64,000 nt of DNA from Dyadobacter fermentans (GCF_019924045.1 NZ_JAHXBN010000027.1:62001-126000); one strand, 5' to 3'; positions 53,521 to 63,675 are shown, counted from the stretch's first letter. Notes: generated by a model from the sequence alone, not told the origin. Translations and numbers: made by a program.

Positions 53521-53545
53521 AGTATGGCCGCGATACCGGCCGTGA

Positions 53546-53578
53546 GCACATTTGTGCAAACTATGGGAACAAATGTTC
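53546..53578. promoter_or_regulatory. Pair of 12-bp palindromes between xylan SusC and the hybrid sensor
   Basis: GCACATTTGTGC (53546-53557) and GAACAAATGTTC (53567-53578) share the form G-N-A-C-A-W-W-T-G-T-N-C. Their centres are 21 bp apart, two helical turns, so a dimer could bind both on one face. They lie in the divergent control region, about 120 nt before the sensor gene start. The binding protein is unknown. Confidence 0.5.
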
Positions 53579-53633
53579 AAAAAGGGCCTAAAACTGGCAG
53601 ATTCAGAGACAAAGTTGCATTTAACCCATTCCC

Positions 53634-53663
53634 GACGATGGAGAAATACGCATTTCCGTCGTC
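53634..53663 (+). promoter_or_regulatory. Hairpin in the leader of the hybrid sensor gene
   Basis: GACGATGGAGAAAT (53634-53647) pairs with ATTTCCGTCGTC (53652-53663) with one bulge and one wobble around the loop ACGC. It ends 35 nt before the chosen start and is followed by TTTATAG. A role in leader control is possible. Confidence 0.35.
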
Positions 53664-53698
53664 TTTATAGTAAATCACCTTTCATTGTTCAAAACTTA

Positions 53699-56600
53699 AT
53701 GAGAACCCGGCCGTTTCTACACATTCTGATGAGTCTGCTGCTGCTTTTTGCCGGCATTGGACGAGTGGCCGTTGCCCAAGGCGAACCGCCCCGTTTTACC
53801 GCCATTACCTCCATGGACGGGCTCTCTTCCAATACTGTAACCGCGATCCTGAAAGACCGCTACGGACTACTTTGGTTCGCCACGGACGACGGCCTCAACA
53901 AGTACGACGGCACGGGCTTCACCGTTTACCGCCACCGGAAAACCGACTCCACATCCCTGAAATCAAACGACGTTTCGGCAATTTACGAAGACCGCGCCGG
54001 ACGCATTTGGGTGGGAACCATCATCGGTTCGCTGCATCTGTACGACCGCCGGAAGGATTCATTCGTCCGGATCAAGGTCTACCACAGCATTAACTCGATA
54101 TGCGAGGACGCGCAGGGCAAAATATGGGCCGGTACCACACAGGGCCTCATTGTTATCGACCCGCATACCTGGAAAATCCAAACATTCGCCTCCGTTCCCG
54201 GTACGCCGCCGCAAATAGCAGGCAAGCACATACACAGGCTTTTTCGCGACCGCGCCCGGCAAATGTGGGTCGGGACGAGCAATGGGCTTTTCAAGTTTTT
54301 AAGTAAAGAAAACCGGTTTGTGCCCGTCGATTACCGCGGTGCGGAGGCAGCCGGGGATGGTGCGGATTTTGTGACGGCCATCAGCCAGGACAGCACCGGC
54401 AGCATGTGGATCGGCACGCAGCACGGCCTGTTTACCCTTTCCGCGGACGGTAAGCCGGCAAGGCGGTTCGGCTACCAGCCGGGGAACAGCCATTCGATCA
54501 GCAACAATATGATATTCACGATCTCTCCGCAAAGCAGGGACGAGGTCTGGATCGGCACCGACGGCGGACTGAATATCGTCGATACGCGCACGGGGCGCAT
54601 GACGCACCACACGCCCGACCCGCGCACGCCGTTCAGCATAACGAATAAGTCTATACGTGCCATCCTGGCCGATCCCGCCGGCATTACCTGGATGGGCACC
54701 TACAAAGGCGGCGTCAACAAATACGACCGCAATCTGACGCTCTTCGGGCTTAAACGCTGCGATCCCTACGACCCGTACGGTTTGAGCGCTCCCTTTGTGA
54801 CGTCGTTCGCTGAACACCCCGATGGCCGCATTTTTGTCGGCACCGACGATGGCGGCGTAAATCTCTACGACCGCAAAACCAACCTTTTCCGCAAATACCC
54901 GATTCAGGCACGGAATAAGGCGGCTTCGGCAGGGCTGGCCGTGCTCTCGCTGAAACTGACGTCCCGGGATGCACTCTGGATCGGTACTTTTCAGGACGGG
55001 CTCTTCCTGCTAAACCCGGTCACGGGCGCGTACGAACAGTTCCTGCAAGGTCCGGAAGTCACTTCATTGAGCAACAACAACATTTTTTCACTTACCCGGG
55101 ACAAAAAAGGGAAGCTGTGGGTCGGTACCAACGGCGGGGGCGTCAATGTGTACCATCCTGAAACAAAGCAGTTCGAAAGGCTTTTTACCCCTAACATCTC
55201 CCTGCTGAAACGCATGATCCCACTGAATGCCTACATCCGAGACATTTTGGAAGACCGGCACGGAAAAATGTGGATCGCCTCCCACGGCACCGGCATCGCC
55301 GTTTTTGATCCGGAAAAAAGGGTTTCTATCCTGCTCGACCGCGAAACAGCCGCACTCCCCAGCAACAATGTCCTCTCACTTCTGGAAGACAGCCGCGGCA
55401 ATATCTGGGCGGGCACCGGCGGCGAGGGACTCGCGCTATTTGACCCAAAAACACAAAAATTTGTCACATTCGGCGTCGACAATGGACTGCCGAGCGGGAT
55501 GGTCAACAAGGTATTGGAAGACGCGCAGGGACGGATCTGGGTAAGCACCAATGAAGGGATCAGCCTGTTGGATCTGCATACCAAGAAATTCACCAACTAT
55601 ACTGCACATAATGGCCTGCAAAACAACACTTTCGCATTGGGTGCAGGTATGCGAACGTCCGATAATGTGCTGTTTTTCGGTGGTATCGCGGGTTTTAATT
55701 ACATAGATACCCGCGGCCTGAAAAAACACCAGGGGCAGACGCCCGTCATACTCCGGGAGCTGAAAGTCGGGAACAGGGCCGTCACATCCGTCGATTCGGG
55801 CATGATCGACGCGGATATTTCCGTCGCACAATCAATCCGGCTCGATTACAAGCAGAATTTTTCGATCGGCTACGGGGCGCTCAACTACACCAATCCCGAG
55901 CAGACCGCCTATCGGTATCGCCTCGTGGGACTGCAAAATGAATGGCAGCAGGCCAGCCGGGCTACCACGGCCAGTTACACCAACCTCAATCCCGGCGACT
56001 ACCGGTTCGAGGTGCAGGCCAGCAGCGACGGCAGCGATTGGAGCTCGCCCCCCGCGACGGTCGCGGTGATCGTGAAGCCTCCTTTCTACCTTACTATTTA
56101 TGCTTACATTTTCTACGTGCTGGCGCCCATTGCCGCCGTGTTCCTCATGCGGCGGCGCGGCATCCAAAGGCTGCACCGGAAGTTCAGGGAAGAACAGGCC
56201 CGCCGCGAGATGGAACGCAAGCAGGAGCTCGACAGGCTGAAAATCAAGTTTCTGACTAATCTCAGCCACGAATTCCGCACACCTATTTCGCTCATTCTCG
56301 CACCGGTGGAAAACCTGCTCGCACAGGAATCGCCCCACCAGCCGCAGATTTCGGCGATCCGGCGCAATGCGAAACGGCTGCTCAACCTCGTGGACCAGCT
56401 ACTGGATTTCAAGAACTTACAGGAGCAGGAATTAAAGGCCGACCTACGCCGCGCCGATATCGTGCCTTTCGTACGCGACGCCTGCGATTCGTTCAGCGAC
56501 CTTTCGCAGCGGAAACGCGTCCGTTTCACGTTCGATAGCTCCGTGGCGCATTTGCTGATCGACTTCGACGCCGACAAGATGGAGCGCATTCTTTTCAACC

Positions 56601-57808
56601 TGCTTTCCAATGCGTTCAAATTCACGCCGGAAGGCGGCGAAGTGGCATTGCAGCTAACCTGCGGCACCGACGATTCGCAGCAAAACTGGCTGTATATCAA
56701 GGTCTCGGATACGGGAATAGGCATTTCGCCGGAGCACTACGAAAAAATCTTCGATCGGTTTTTTCAGGACGACGCCGACGCTTCGGTGCTTAACCAGGGC
56801 AGCGGCATCGGCTTGTCGATCGTGCGGGAGTTTGTGCAAATGCATGGCGGGTTCATCACGGTCGGCAGCAATAACCACAAAGGCAGCATTTTCACCGTCG
56901 GGCTCCCCTGCGAAACCTGGGTGTTCAACCCCGTCGAAATTGCGCCTTCGGCCCTTTTCGCCGAACCGGCTTCCCCTGGGACGACCGCTAACCCGGCAAG
57001 TACCACCCCGCAAACCGATTTCGACGAAATGCCTCGGATATTGATCGTGGAGGACAATGCGGAGTTCAGACATTATCTCAAAGAAAACCTGGAAAGTCAT
57101 TACCGCGTGCTGGAAGCGGCCGATGGCAAAGAGGGCTGGCAGAAGGCATTGAGTTGCCATCCCGAACTGATCGTGAGCGACATTGCCATGCCGGAAATGG
57201 ACGGACTCGCGATGAGCGAAAAGATCCGGGCCGACAAACGGACAAGCCATATCCCGATCATCCTCCTCACGGCATCGAGCGGGGAAGAGCAGCAGTTGAA
57301 AGGGTTAAGCTCCGGCGCGAACGATTATCTGACCAAACCTTTCAATTTTGAAATACTGAATGTAAAAATCAACAACCTGCTGCTGCTCAACAGGCTCCTC
57401 AAAGATGTGTATTCGAGGCAGATACAAATGACAGGCCGCGATATGGCGATCGAATCAGGTGATGTGAAACTGCTGCGCGATATACTTTCCTATATCGACG
57501 ACAACCTCAATTCGACCCAACTCAGCGTCGAAAACCTCGCGCGGCACGTGGGTATGAGCCGGGGCACGCTGTATACGCGTGTGCTGGAAATCAGCGGACA
57601 AAGCCCGATTGAATTCATACGGTCGATCAAACTGGAAAAGGCAGCCCTGTTGCTCGAAAAAAGCGACATGAACGTTTCGCAGATCTCTTACACGGCCGGG
57701 TTTGCCACACCCAACTATTTCACGAAGTCGTTCAAGGCCAAGTTCAATATGCTGCCATCGGAATACAAGGCGATCAAACGAAAGCCCTTTTTACACCTAT
57801 CCAATTAA
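53699..57808 (+). CDS. Hybrid two-component system sensor/regulator of the xylan locus
   Basis: The frame is open from 53552, but the ATG at 53699 starts the signal peptide MRTRPFLHILMSLLLLFAG. The 1369-aa protein has two periplasmic propellers (~30-690; repeated IWVGT/LWVGTNGGGVN blades), a Y_Y_Y domain (~715-790), one TM (~797-817), and HisKA with the phospho-acceptor His in NLSHEFRTPISLI (~856). An ATPase domain follows (NLLSNAFKFTPEGG, ISDTGIGIS-type), then a receiver with Asp in IVSDIAMPEMDG (~1160), and a C-terminal AraC helix-turn-helix pair (~1257-1365). It senses xylan fragments in the periplasm and activates the locus directly. Esterase and glucuronidase genes follow on the same strand. 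Confidence 0.94.
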   Translation: MRTRPFLHILMSLLLLFAGIGRVAVAQGEPPRFTAITSMDGLSSNTVTAILKDRYGLLWFATDDGLNKYDGTGFTVYRHRKTDSTSLKSNDVSAIYEDRAGRIWVGTIIGSLHLYDRRKDSFVRIKVYHSINSICEDAQGKIWAGTTQGLIVIDPHTWKIQTFASVPGTPPQIAGKHIHRLFRDRARQMWVGTSNGLFKFLSKENRFVPVDYRGAEAAGDGADFVTAISQDSTGSMWIGTQHGLFTLSADGKPARRFGYQPGNSHSISNNMIFTISPQSRDEVWIGTDGGLNIVDTRTGRMTHHTPDPRTPFSITNKSIRAILADPAGITWMGTYKGGVNKYDRNLTLFGLKRCDPYDPYGLSAPFVTSFAEHPDGRIFVGTDDGGVNLYDRKTNLFRKYPIQARNKAASAGLAVLSLKLTSRDALWIGTFQDGLFLLNPVTGAYEQFLQGPEVTSLSNNNIFSLTRDKKGKLWVGTNGGGVNVYHPETKQFERLFTPNISLLKRMIPLNAYIRDILEDRHGKMWIASHGTGIAVFDPEKRVSILLDRETAALPSNNVLSLLEDSRGNIWAGTGGEGLALFDPKTQKFVTFGVDNGLPSGMVNKVLEDAQGRIWVSTNEGISLLDLHTKKFTNYTAHNGLQNNTFALGAGMRTSDNVLFFGGIAGFNYIDTRGLKKHQGQTPVILRELKVGNRAVTSVDSGMIDADISVAQSIRLDYKQNFSIGYGALNYTNPEQTAYRYRLVGLQNEWQQASRATTASYTNLNPGDYRFEVQASSDGSDWSSPPATVAVIVKPPFYLTIYAYIFYVLAPIAAVFLMRRRGIQRLHRKFREEQARREMERKQELDRLKIKFLTNLSHEFRTPISLILAPVENLLAQESPHQPQISAIRRNAKRLLNLVDQLLDFKNLQEQELKADLRRADIVPFVRDACDSFSDLSQRKRVRFTFDSSVAHLLIDFDADKMERILFNLLSNAFKFTPEGGEVALQLTCGTDDSQQNWLYIKVSDTGIGISPEHYEKIFDRFFQDDADASVLNQGSGIGLSIVREFVQMHGGFITVGSNNHKGSIFTVGLPCETWVFNPVEIAPSALFAEPASPGTTANPASTTPQTDFDEMPRILIVEDNAEFRHYLKENLESHYRVLEAADGKEGWQKALSCHPELIVSDIAMPEMDGLAMSEKIRADKRTSHIPIILLTASSGEEQQLKGLSSGANDYLTKPFNFEILNVKINNLLLLNRLLKDVYSRQIQMTGRDMAIESGDVKLLRDILSYIDDNLNSTQLSVENLARHVGMSRGTLYTRVLEISGQSPIEFIRSIKLEKAALLLEKSDMNVSQISYTAGFATPNYFTKSFKAKFNMLPSEYKAIKRKPFLHLSN

Positions 57809-57843
57809 ATTATAGCACCTTAAATACCAACGGATTGATCCGC

Positions 57844-59796
57844 ATGAAGATTTCAAAACTACTGACCTTCCTCCTCCTGTGCGCGGCAGCGCCCTTGTAT
57901 GCGCAGATCCGCCTGCCCAAACTGATTTCCGACCACATGGTTTTACAACGTGACCAGCCGCTCAAAATCCGGGGCTGGGCTTCACCAAAAGAGCGGGTTA
58001 CCCTTCATTTTGACCAAAAAACCTATAAAACCCTGGCAAACGCGGCCGGGAAATGGGAAATAGCGCTTCCCGCACACAAAGCTGGCACAGGTTACGCAAT
58101 GGTGTTGAAGGGTAGGAATGAAATCCGCATTACGGACATCGCATTCGGGGATGTGTGGCTGTGCAGCGGACAGAGTAACATGGTGATCAACATGGAGCGG
58201 GTAAAGGAGCGGTTTCCGAAAGACATAGCTTCCGCCCATTATCCCGAAATCCGCAACTTTTTCGTGCCGACGCTCACCAACCTCAATGGACCCGCGGAAG
58301 ATTTCCCGAAGGGCGAATGGAAAACGGCCAACCCCGAAAACGTGCTCAGCTTCGGCGCCGTCGCCTACTTTTTCGCCCGCGAAATTTATGAAAAACACCA
58401 GGTACCGATCGGCATCATCAACAGCTCCGTCGGTGGAACACCTATCGAAGCGTGGATTAGCGAAGGTGGTTTCAAAGATTTTGAAAACATCCGGAAAACC
58501 ATCTATCAAAACAAGGATACCAGCTATGTAAATGCATTCGCCCGCGTGGCGCATGCGGTCCCGGAGGAACGTACGGTGGCCGACGCAGGCCGGGAAGGCC
58601 ATTGGGAAAGCAGTTCTTACCAGCCCAAAGGATGGCGGAATTTCAATATCCCCGGTTACTGGGAAGACCAGGGATTGAAGGCGCTGGACGGCGTGGTATG
58701 GTTCCGAAAGACGATCGATATTCCGCAGCAGTGGGCCGGGAAAGCCGCGAAGCTGTACATGGGCCGCATTGTGGATGCCGACGAAATGTATGTGAATGGT
58801 GAAAAAATAGGCCATATCACTTACCAATACCCGCCACGGCGGTACGAAATCCCCGGCGGTCTGCTCAAAGCCGGACAGAATACCTTCGTGATCAGGGTTA
58901 CCAATTCGTCGGGCAAAGGCGGTTTTGTCCCTGATAAGCCTTATTTCATGACAACGGGCAACGATACCATCGATTTGAAAGGCACCTGGCAGTACAAAGT
59001 CGGGGCGGTTTTCCCGCCCGGACAAGGCACACCACCCGCGCGGCTCGTTCATCAGAACCAGCCGACGGCGTTGTACAATGCGATGGTTGCGCCGGCTCTG
59101 CCGCTGAAAGTCAAAGGATTTGTGTGGTACCAGGGCGAATCCAACACGGGCAACCCGGAACCTTACAATGCCTTGCTCCCTGCGCTGATCAAAGACTGGC
59201 GGGGGCTTTGGCAAGACGAGCGTTTACCCTTCCTCGTAGCACAGCTGCCCAATTTCCAGGATATCGACTACACCCCGGCGGAAAGCAACATTGCATTGCT
59301 GCGGGAAGCACAGAATAAGGCCCTCACATTGCCCAATACCGCTGTGGCCGTCACGATCGATCTCGGCGAATGGAACGACATTCACCCGCTCAACAAGAAG
59401 GATATCGGGAAGCGCCTGGCGCTGGCGGCCAGGAACCTGGCCTATGGCGAAAAGAATATCACCTACTCCGGCCCCGTCCTGAAATCGCAAAGCATTGAGA
59501 ATAATCAGGTCGTATTGACCTTCGATCATGTGAGCGCGGGCATTGTGGCATCCGATGGAGAGCCGTTGCGCTGGTTTGCCCTGGCGGGCGACGACAAGAA
59601 ATTTTATTGGGCCGAGGCCGAAATACTCGGCAAAGACCGGATTGCATTGCGGAGCAAGCAGGTCAACGCGCCCAAGTATGTCCGGTACGCCTGGCAGGAC
59701 AATCCTGAGGGTGTCAATTTTTACAATTCCGCAGGGCTTCCCGCTTCGTCGTTCCGCACGGACGGCCAGGATATGAGCCACGCACTGCATCGCTAG
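57844..59796 (+). CDS. SASA-type acetylesterase (probable acetylxylan esterase)
   Basis: A TTG at 57835 is in frame, but the ATG at 57844 begins the signal peptide (ends L-Y-A-Q). The esterase blocks are CSGQSNMVINME, VWYQGESNTGNPE and EWNDIHPLNKKDIGKRL, as in sialate O-acetylesterase-like proteins. Unlike the paralogue in the nan operon, a jelly-roll sugar-binding domain (~280-365: GVVWFRKTIDIPQQWAGKAA, DEMYVNGEKIG, GQNTFVIRVTN) is inserted within the esterase domain. Given its place between the xylan sensor and alpha-glucuronidase genes, removal of acetyl groups from xylan is the most likely role. Automatic annotation may call it sialate O-acetylesterase. Confidence 0.88.
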   Translation: MKISKLLTFLLLCAAAPLYAQIRLPKLISDHMVLQRDQPLKIRGWASPKERVTLHFDQKTYKTLANAAGKWEIALPAHKAGTGYAMVLKGRNEIRITDIAFGDVWLCSGQSNMVINMERVKERFPKDIASAHYPEIRNFFVPTLTNLNGPAEDFPKGEWKTANPENVLSFGAVAYFFAREIYEKHQVPIGIINSSVGGTPIEAWISEGGFKDFENIRKTIYQNKDTSYVNAFARVAHAVPEERTVADAGREGHWESSSYQPKGWRNFNIPGYWEDQGLKALDGVVWFRKTIDIPQQWAGKAAKLYMGRIVDADEMYVNGEKIGHITYQYPPRRYEIPGGLLKAGQNTFVIRVTNSSGKGGFVPDKPYFMTTGNDTIDLKGTWQYKVGAVFPPGQGTPPARLVHQNQPTALYNAMVAPALPLKVKGFVWYQGESNTGNPEPYNALLPALIKDWRGLWQDERLPFLVAQLPNFQDIDYTPAESNIALLREAQNKALTLPNTAVAVTIDLGEWNDIHPLNKKDIGKRLALAARNLAYGEKNITYSGPVLKSQSIENNQVVLTFDHVSAGIVASDGEPLRWFALAGDDKKFYWAEAEILGKDRIALRSKQVNAPKYVRYAWQDNPEGVNFYNSAGLPASSFRTDGQDMSHALHR

Positions 59797-59837
59797 CAGT
59801 CCCCCGGTTAAAAGGCTTCCACACTCAACCCAATATC

Positions 59838-61973
59838 ATGATGTTATTTACAAAAACCCTTTTGTTCCGGAATATCCAGAATCCGGTACTGATGCTGCTC
59901 ATTTTTATCTGCATTTCAAACAGTAACGTATGCGCTGATGACGGCTACCGGCTATGGCTCAAATACGAACGGATCCCCAATGCAGCTGTGAGGACATCTT
60001 ACAGCAAATCGTTCAGTTTCATTGCCGCCTCCGGCAACAGCGACATCCTGAACAATGCCGCCAAGGAACTGCAAACCGCCCTGAATGCAATGCTCGGCAA
60101 GCAAATCCCGATCGTGAAAACGCCCGTCAGCAACCAGCGCGGCATTATCCTGACGGTTTCGACCGGCGCCGCGCCCGGCGATGGCTATGCCATTCAAATG
60201 CAGGGAGCGAATACCGTCATTGCCGCTTCAAAGGAGGCAGGCGTGCTGTATGGCAGTTTTGCATTGCTCCGGCATTTGCAACAGCATTTACCCCTTGAAA
60301 AAGCCGCGGGCCAAAGCAGCCCGAAGATCCAGCTGCGCATGCTCAATCATTGGGATAACCCCGAAGGGACGATCGAGCGCGGGTACGCAGGATCGTCGTT
60401 GTGGAAATGGTACGAACTGCCCGAGACGGTCGATCCGCGCTACACCGATTATGCGAGGGCCAATGCGTCGATCGGCATTAACGGAACGGTGGTCAACAAT
60501 GTAAATGCCAGCGCGCGCTTTCTGACGGCCGAATACATGCCCAAAGTAGCCGCATTAGCAGGTGTTTTCAGGAAATATGGTATTAAAACCTATTTATCGA
60601 TCCATTTTGCCGCCCCGAAAACGCTGGGAGGGCTGAAAACCTCCGATCCGCTCGACCCGGAAGTGCGGAAATGGTGGGCCGAAAAAACGAAGGAGATTTA
60701 CCGCACGATCCCCGATTTCGGAGGGTTTCTGGTGAAGGCCAATTCCGAAGGCGAACCAGGCCCGCAGGATTACGGCCGTACCCATGCCGACGGCGCCAAT
60801 ATGCTTGCCGAGGCGCTCGCGCCATTCAACGGGGTGGTGATCTGGCGGGCATTTGTGTACAAGGCAGATCCCGCCGCCGACCGCTTCAAAGCTGCCTATG
60901 AAGAGTTTGTACCCCTCGACGGAAAATTTGCGAAAAATGTGATCGTACAGGTCAAAAACGGGCCTATCGATTTTCAGCCCCGCGAGCCTTTTTCCCCACT
61001 ATTCGGGAATATGCCTGCTACACCTCTGGGCATGGAATTTCAGCTGACGCAGGAATACATGGGTTTTGCGACGCATTGGGTTTACGAAGCTCCGCTGTTC
61101 AAGGAATGCCTCGATGCGGATACTTATGTGAACGGCAAAGGCTCTACCGTTGCCCGCATTATCGACGGCTCGCTGCACCAATATCCTTTAACCTGCATGG
61201 CGGGCGTGGCCAACACCGGCTCCGACCGCAACTGGACCGGCCACCCGATGGCCCAGGCCAACTGGTACGCCTTCGGGCGGCTCGCCTGGGACCACACCCT
61301 GAGCCCGGAAGCCATCGCACGCGAGTGGACGCAACTCACCCTCACCACAGAAAGCAAGGCCGTGGCCACGATCGGTGATATCATGCTGCGTTCCAGGGAA
61401 ATTTATGTAGACTACAACACGCCGCTAGGCCTCTCGCGCCCGTGGACCGGCAGCCATTACGCCCCGGAGCCGTGGCAGAACCGCAGCTCCCGGCCCGACT
61501 GGACGGCCATTTATTACCACCGGGCCGATACCCTGGGCCTGGGATTCGACCGGACAGCCACCGGCAGCAATGCATTACAGCAGTACCGCCCCGAAGCCAG
61601 CCGTGCCTGGGCCAACGCCGGCACATGCCCGCTCCCCTATTTGCTCTGGTTCCACCACGTGCCGTGGTCGCAGCAGCTCAGCTCCGGCCGAAACCTCTGG
61701 GACGAGCTTTGCCACCGGTTCTACACCGGCGCCGATTCGGTATTATGGATGCAAAAACAATGGGCCGGGGTCAGCACTTCCGTCGACCCGGCAATCCACA
61801 CCGACGTTTCGAGCCGGCTTGTAAAGCAATATAATGAGGCGTTGTGGTGGCGGGACGCCTGGGTGCTATACCTGCAAACATTCTCCCGCAAACCCATTCC
61901 TGCCCCGTACCCGAAACCCGGCAGAACCCTGCAAGAGGTGAAGGAAAGTGTAAACAGCTATTTAATGAGGTAA
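59838..61973 (+). CDS. GH67 alpha-glucuronidase
   Basis: Signal peptide to V-C-A (~33). The 711-aa protein is the full length of GH67. An N-terminal GH67 beta domain (DILNNAAKELQTALNAMLGK) precedes the barrel, with VKANSEGEPGPQDYGRTHAD and the catalytic-loop sequence IVQVKNGPIDFQPREPFSPL, both family hallmarks. The C-terminal helical domain has LWFHHVPWSQQL and LWWRDAWVLYLQTFS. It removes (4-O-methyl-)glucuronic acid from the non-reducing end of xylo-oligosaccharides in the periplasm, after the GH10 xylanase has cut the backbone. It ends 4 nt before the stop of the convergent GH39 gene. Confidence 0.94.
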   Translation: MMLFTKTLLFRNIQNPVLMLLIFICISNSNVCADDGYRLWLKYERIPNAAVRTSYSKSFSFIAASGNSDILNNAAKELQTALNAMLGKQIPIVKTPVSNQRGIILTVSTGAAPGDGYAIQMQGANTVIAASKEAGVLYGSFALLRHLQQHLPLEKAAGQSSPKIQLRMLNHWDNPEGTIERGYAGSSLWKWYELPETVDPRYTDYARANASIGINGTVVNNVNASARFLTAEYMPKVAALAGVFRKYGIKTYLSIHFAAPKTLGGLKTSDPLDPEVRKWWAEKTKEIYRTIPDFGGFLVKANSEGEPGPQDYGRTHADGANMLAEALAPFNGVVIWRAFVYKADPAADRFKAAYEEFVPLDGKFAKNVIVQVKNGPIDFQPREPFSPLFGNMPATPLGMEFQLTQEYMGFATHWVYEAPLFKECLDADTYVNGKGSTVARIIDGSLHQYPLTCMAGVANTGSDRNWTGHPMAQANWYAFGRLAWDHTLSPEAIAREWTQLTLTTESKAVATIGDIMLRSREIYVDYNTPLGLSRPWTGSHYAPEPWQNRSSRPDWTAIYYHRADTLGLGFDRTATGSNALQQYRPEASRAWANAGTCPLPYLLWFHHVPWSQQLSSGRNLWDELCHRFYTGADSVLWMQKQWAGVSTSVDPAIHTDVSSRLVKQYNEALWWRDAWVLYLQTFSRKPIPAPYPKPGRTLQEVKESVNSYLMR

Positions 61974-61977
61974 CCGC

Positions 61978-63675
61978 TCACCACTTGAAATGCAGCAGCG
62001 ATACCCCCTGGCGTGGCAGCTGCATTTCCACCGTGGCCTGTCCATTTTTGGGTTCGATCCACTGCGGGGAAGTCAATAATGCGAGTTGCCCGGCCTTTTC
62101 GAGCTGCCTGATCTGCTCAGCTGTCGGCTGTTTGGGCGAGCCCATTGCTTTCCATGCTTCATAAGAGTTGCTGTTTTCCCGGTCGATCCGGTAGTGGTAG
62201 AGCATCATTTTCTGAGACGGCAAGCCCTGTATCGTTACTTTTACAGCCGCGTCGGGCGACGGTACGTTGTCGTCGTGATAGTTCCACACCATGACCGCCG
62301 CTGAATTGGCGCTTTTGGAAGCAATACCGTTGATATCGGCCTCTTTGCGGACGCTTTCATCCCTTACCCGTTTAAAATCGTAAGCCAGGTTCTGCTTCAC
62401 TTCCACACGGTTTCCCTCCATCATTCCAAACATCCGAAACACGTTCAGCACCGGCTTGTCGACACCGTTGGTCGCCAGGTCGCGGAAGCCGCGGAACCAG
62501 GCCTGGTCCTCGAACTCGAACGACCAACTCACCGCGCCGAGCAGGTTCACGCCCCGCGCCTCCGCCAGCTCGTATTTCCGGGCAAAAGAGGCCGCCGTGT
62601 AGCTCGAATACATCGTACCGTTGCGGTAGGCATTTTGCGGGCTCACATCCTCCGAGCAAGCTGCACACCCCTCGGGGTCGGACTCACCAATGATGATCGG
62701 CAGCTTTTTAAGCGCCGGGTAGGAAGCCACAATTTCGAAACCTTTGTCAAGGTCGCGCAGTTGCGTGCCCATGTTCATCTGCACATGCCCCTCCACGATC
62801 TTGGGCGCGCCTTTGGCATGGTAAGTAGTGAAATCGACAGGTGTGCCCGTTTTGCCGGTCACGTAGTTTTTACCGGCTGTGACATGGTCGAGGAATTTCC
62901 GCATAAATGCCTCGGACTTGTCCCAGGAAGGGCCTGTTACTTCCGGACCGCCTATTTTGGCGGTAGGCAACGCCCTTTTGACCGCATCGGCCGTGTAGTC
63001 GTACAGCTTAATGTATTCATCAACCGTTCCTTTCCAGTAGCTGATATTCGGTTCATTCCAAAGTTCCCAGTACCAGCTTTCCACTTCTTTCTTACCATAC
63101 CGCGCTACGGAGTGCTTCACCCACTGGTACACCAGCTCCGCCCATTTGTTGTAATCATTGGGAGGATAGGCCCAACCCAGGTAAATGTCGTTGTAATTAT
63201 CACCCGGCTTCCAATGATGACGGTACGGCTCGGGTTTCGAGGAAAGTGCCTGCGGCATAAAACCGATCTGGGCAATGGGCTTCATCCCTCTTTCGATATA
63301 GGTATCAAAAATTTTGTCGACGATTTTCCAGTCGTATACCGGTTTGCCCTGGGCGTCTTCGGTGTAGGCATTGGTGGAACCCCATTTGAGTGCCGCTTCG
63401 CCGTCGCCCGTTACGAGCAGGCTATGCGCCCGCACATACACGGGCACCTTGCTGAATTGCGAGATTTCCGTGAGCAGCTTTTTCCCATCCTTCATATAGG
63501 TATAGTTGGGCTCATCATAGCCAAAAAACGCCCAAATGGGTTGCATAGGGGCCTTTACCTTTGCCAGATTGACGTCGATAACAACAGGCTGCTGCTGGCA
63601 GAAAACGGGAGTGGACAATGCTACGCCCAGGATAGCGGCACGGAACAGGGCAAGTTGGGTTCTTTTGGAAAACAT
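61978..63675 (-). CDS. GH39-type beta-xylosidase
   Basis: The frame is open to 63714; the ATG at 63675 gives a short N-region and a signal peptide to P-V-F-C-Q (~27). The TIM barrel has acid/base Glu208 in WYWELWNEPN and nucleophile Glu331 in LPIIIGESDPEG, the GH39 pattern. The ~130-residue C-terminal beta domain follows (AAVMVWNYHDD, GVSLLHFKW). It would release xylose from xylo-oligosaccharide ends in the periplasm. Other clan A families (GH30, GH51) share the NEP motif, so GH39 is the best but not the only reading. The probable symporter gene lies upstream on the same strand, 63 nt away. Confidence 0.85.
   Translation of the reverse strand: MFSKRTQLALFRAAILGVALSTPVFCQQQPVVIDVNLAKVKAPMQPIWAFFGYDEPNYTYMKDGKKLLTEISQFSKVPVYVRAHSLLVTGDGEAALKWGSTNAYTEDAQGKPVYDWKIVDKIFDTYIERGMKPIAQIGFMPQALSSKPEPYRHHWKPGDNYNDIYLGWAYPPNDYNKWAELVYQWVKHSVARYGKKEVESWYWELWNEPNISYWKGTVDEYIKLYDYTADAVKRALPTAKIGGPEVTGPSWDKSEAFMRKFLDHVTAGKNYVTGKTGTPVDFTTYHAKGAPKIVEGHVQMNMGTQLRDLDKGFEIVASYPALKKLPIIIGESDPEGCAACSEDVSPQNAYRNGTMYSSYTAASFARKYELAEARGVNLLGAVSWSFEFEDQAWFRGFRDLATNGVDKPVLNVFRMFGMMEGNRVEVKQNLAYDFKRVRDESVRKEADINGIASKSANSAAVMVWNYHDDNVPSPDAAVKVTIQGLPSQKMMLYHYRIDRENSNSYEAWKAMGSPKQPTAEQIRQLEKAGQLALLTSPQWIEPKNGQATVEMQLPRQGVSLLHFKW

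Noticed and set aside
53479..53670. Small protein between xylan SusC and the hybrid sensor
   Set aside because: No ribosome site or domain; the region holds palindromes and a leader hairpin that fit a control region better.
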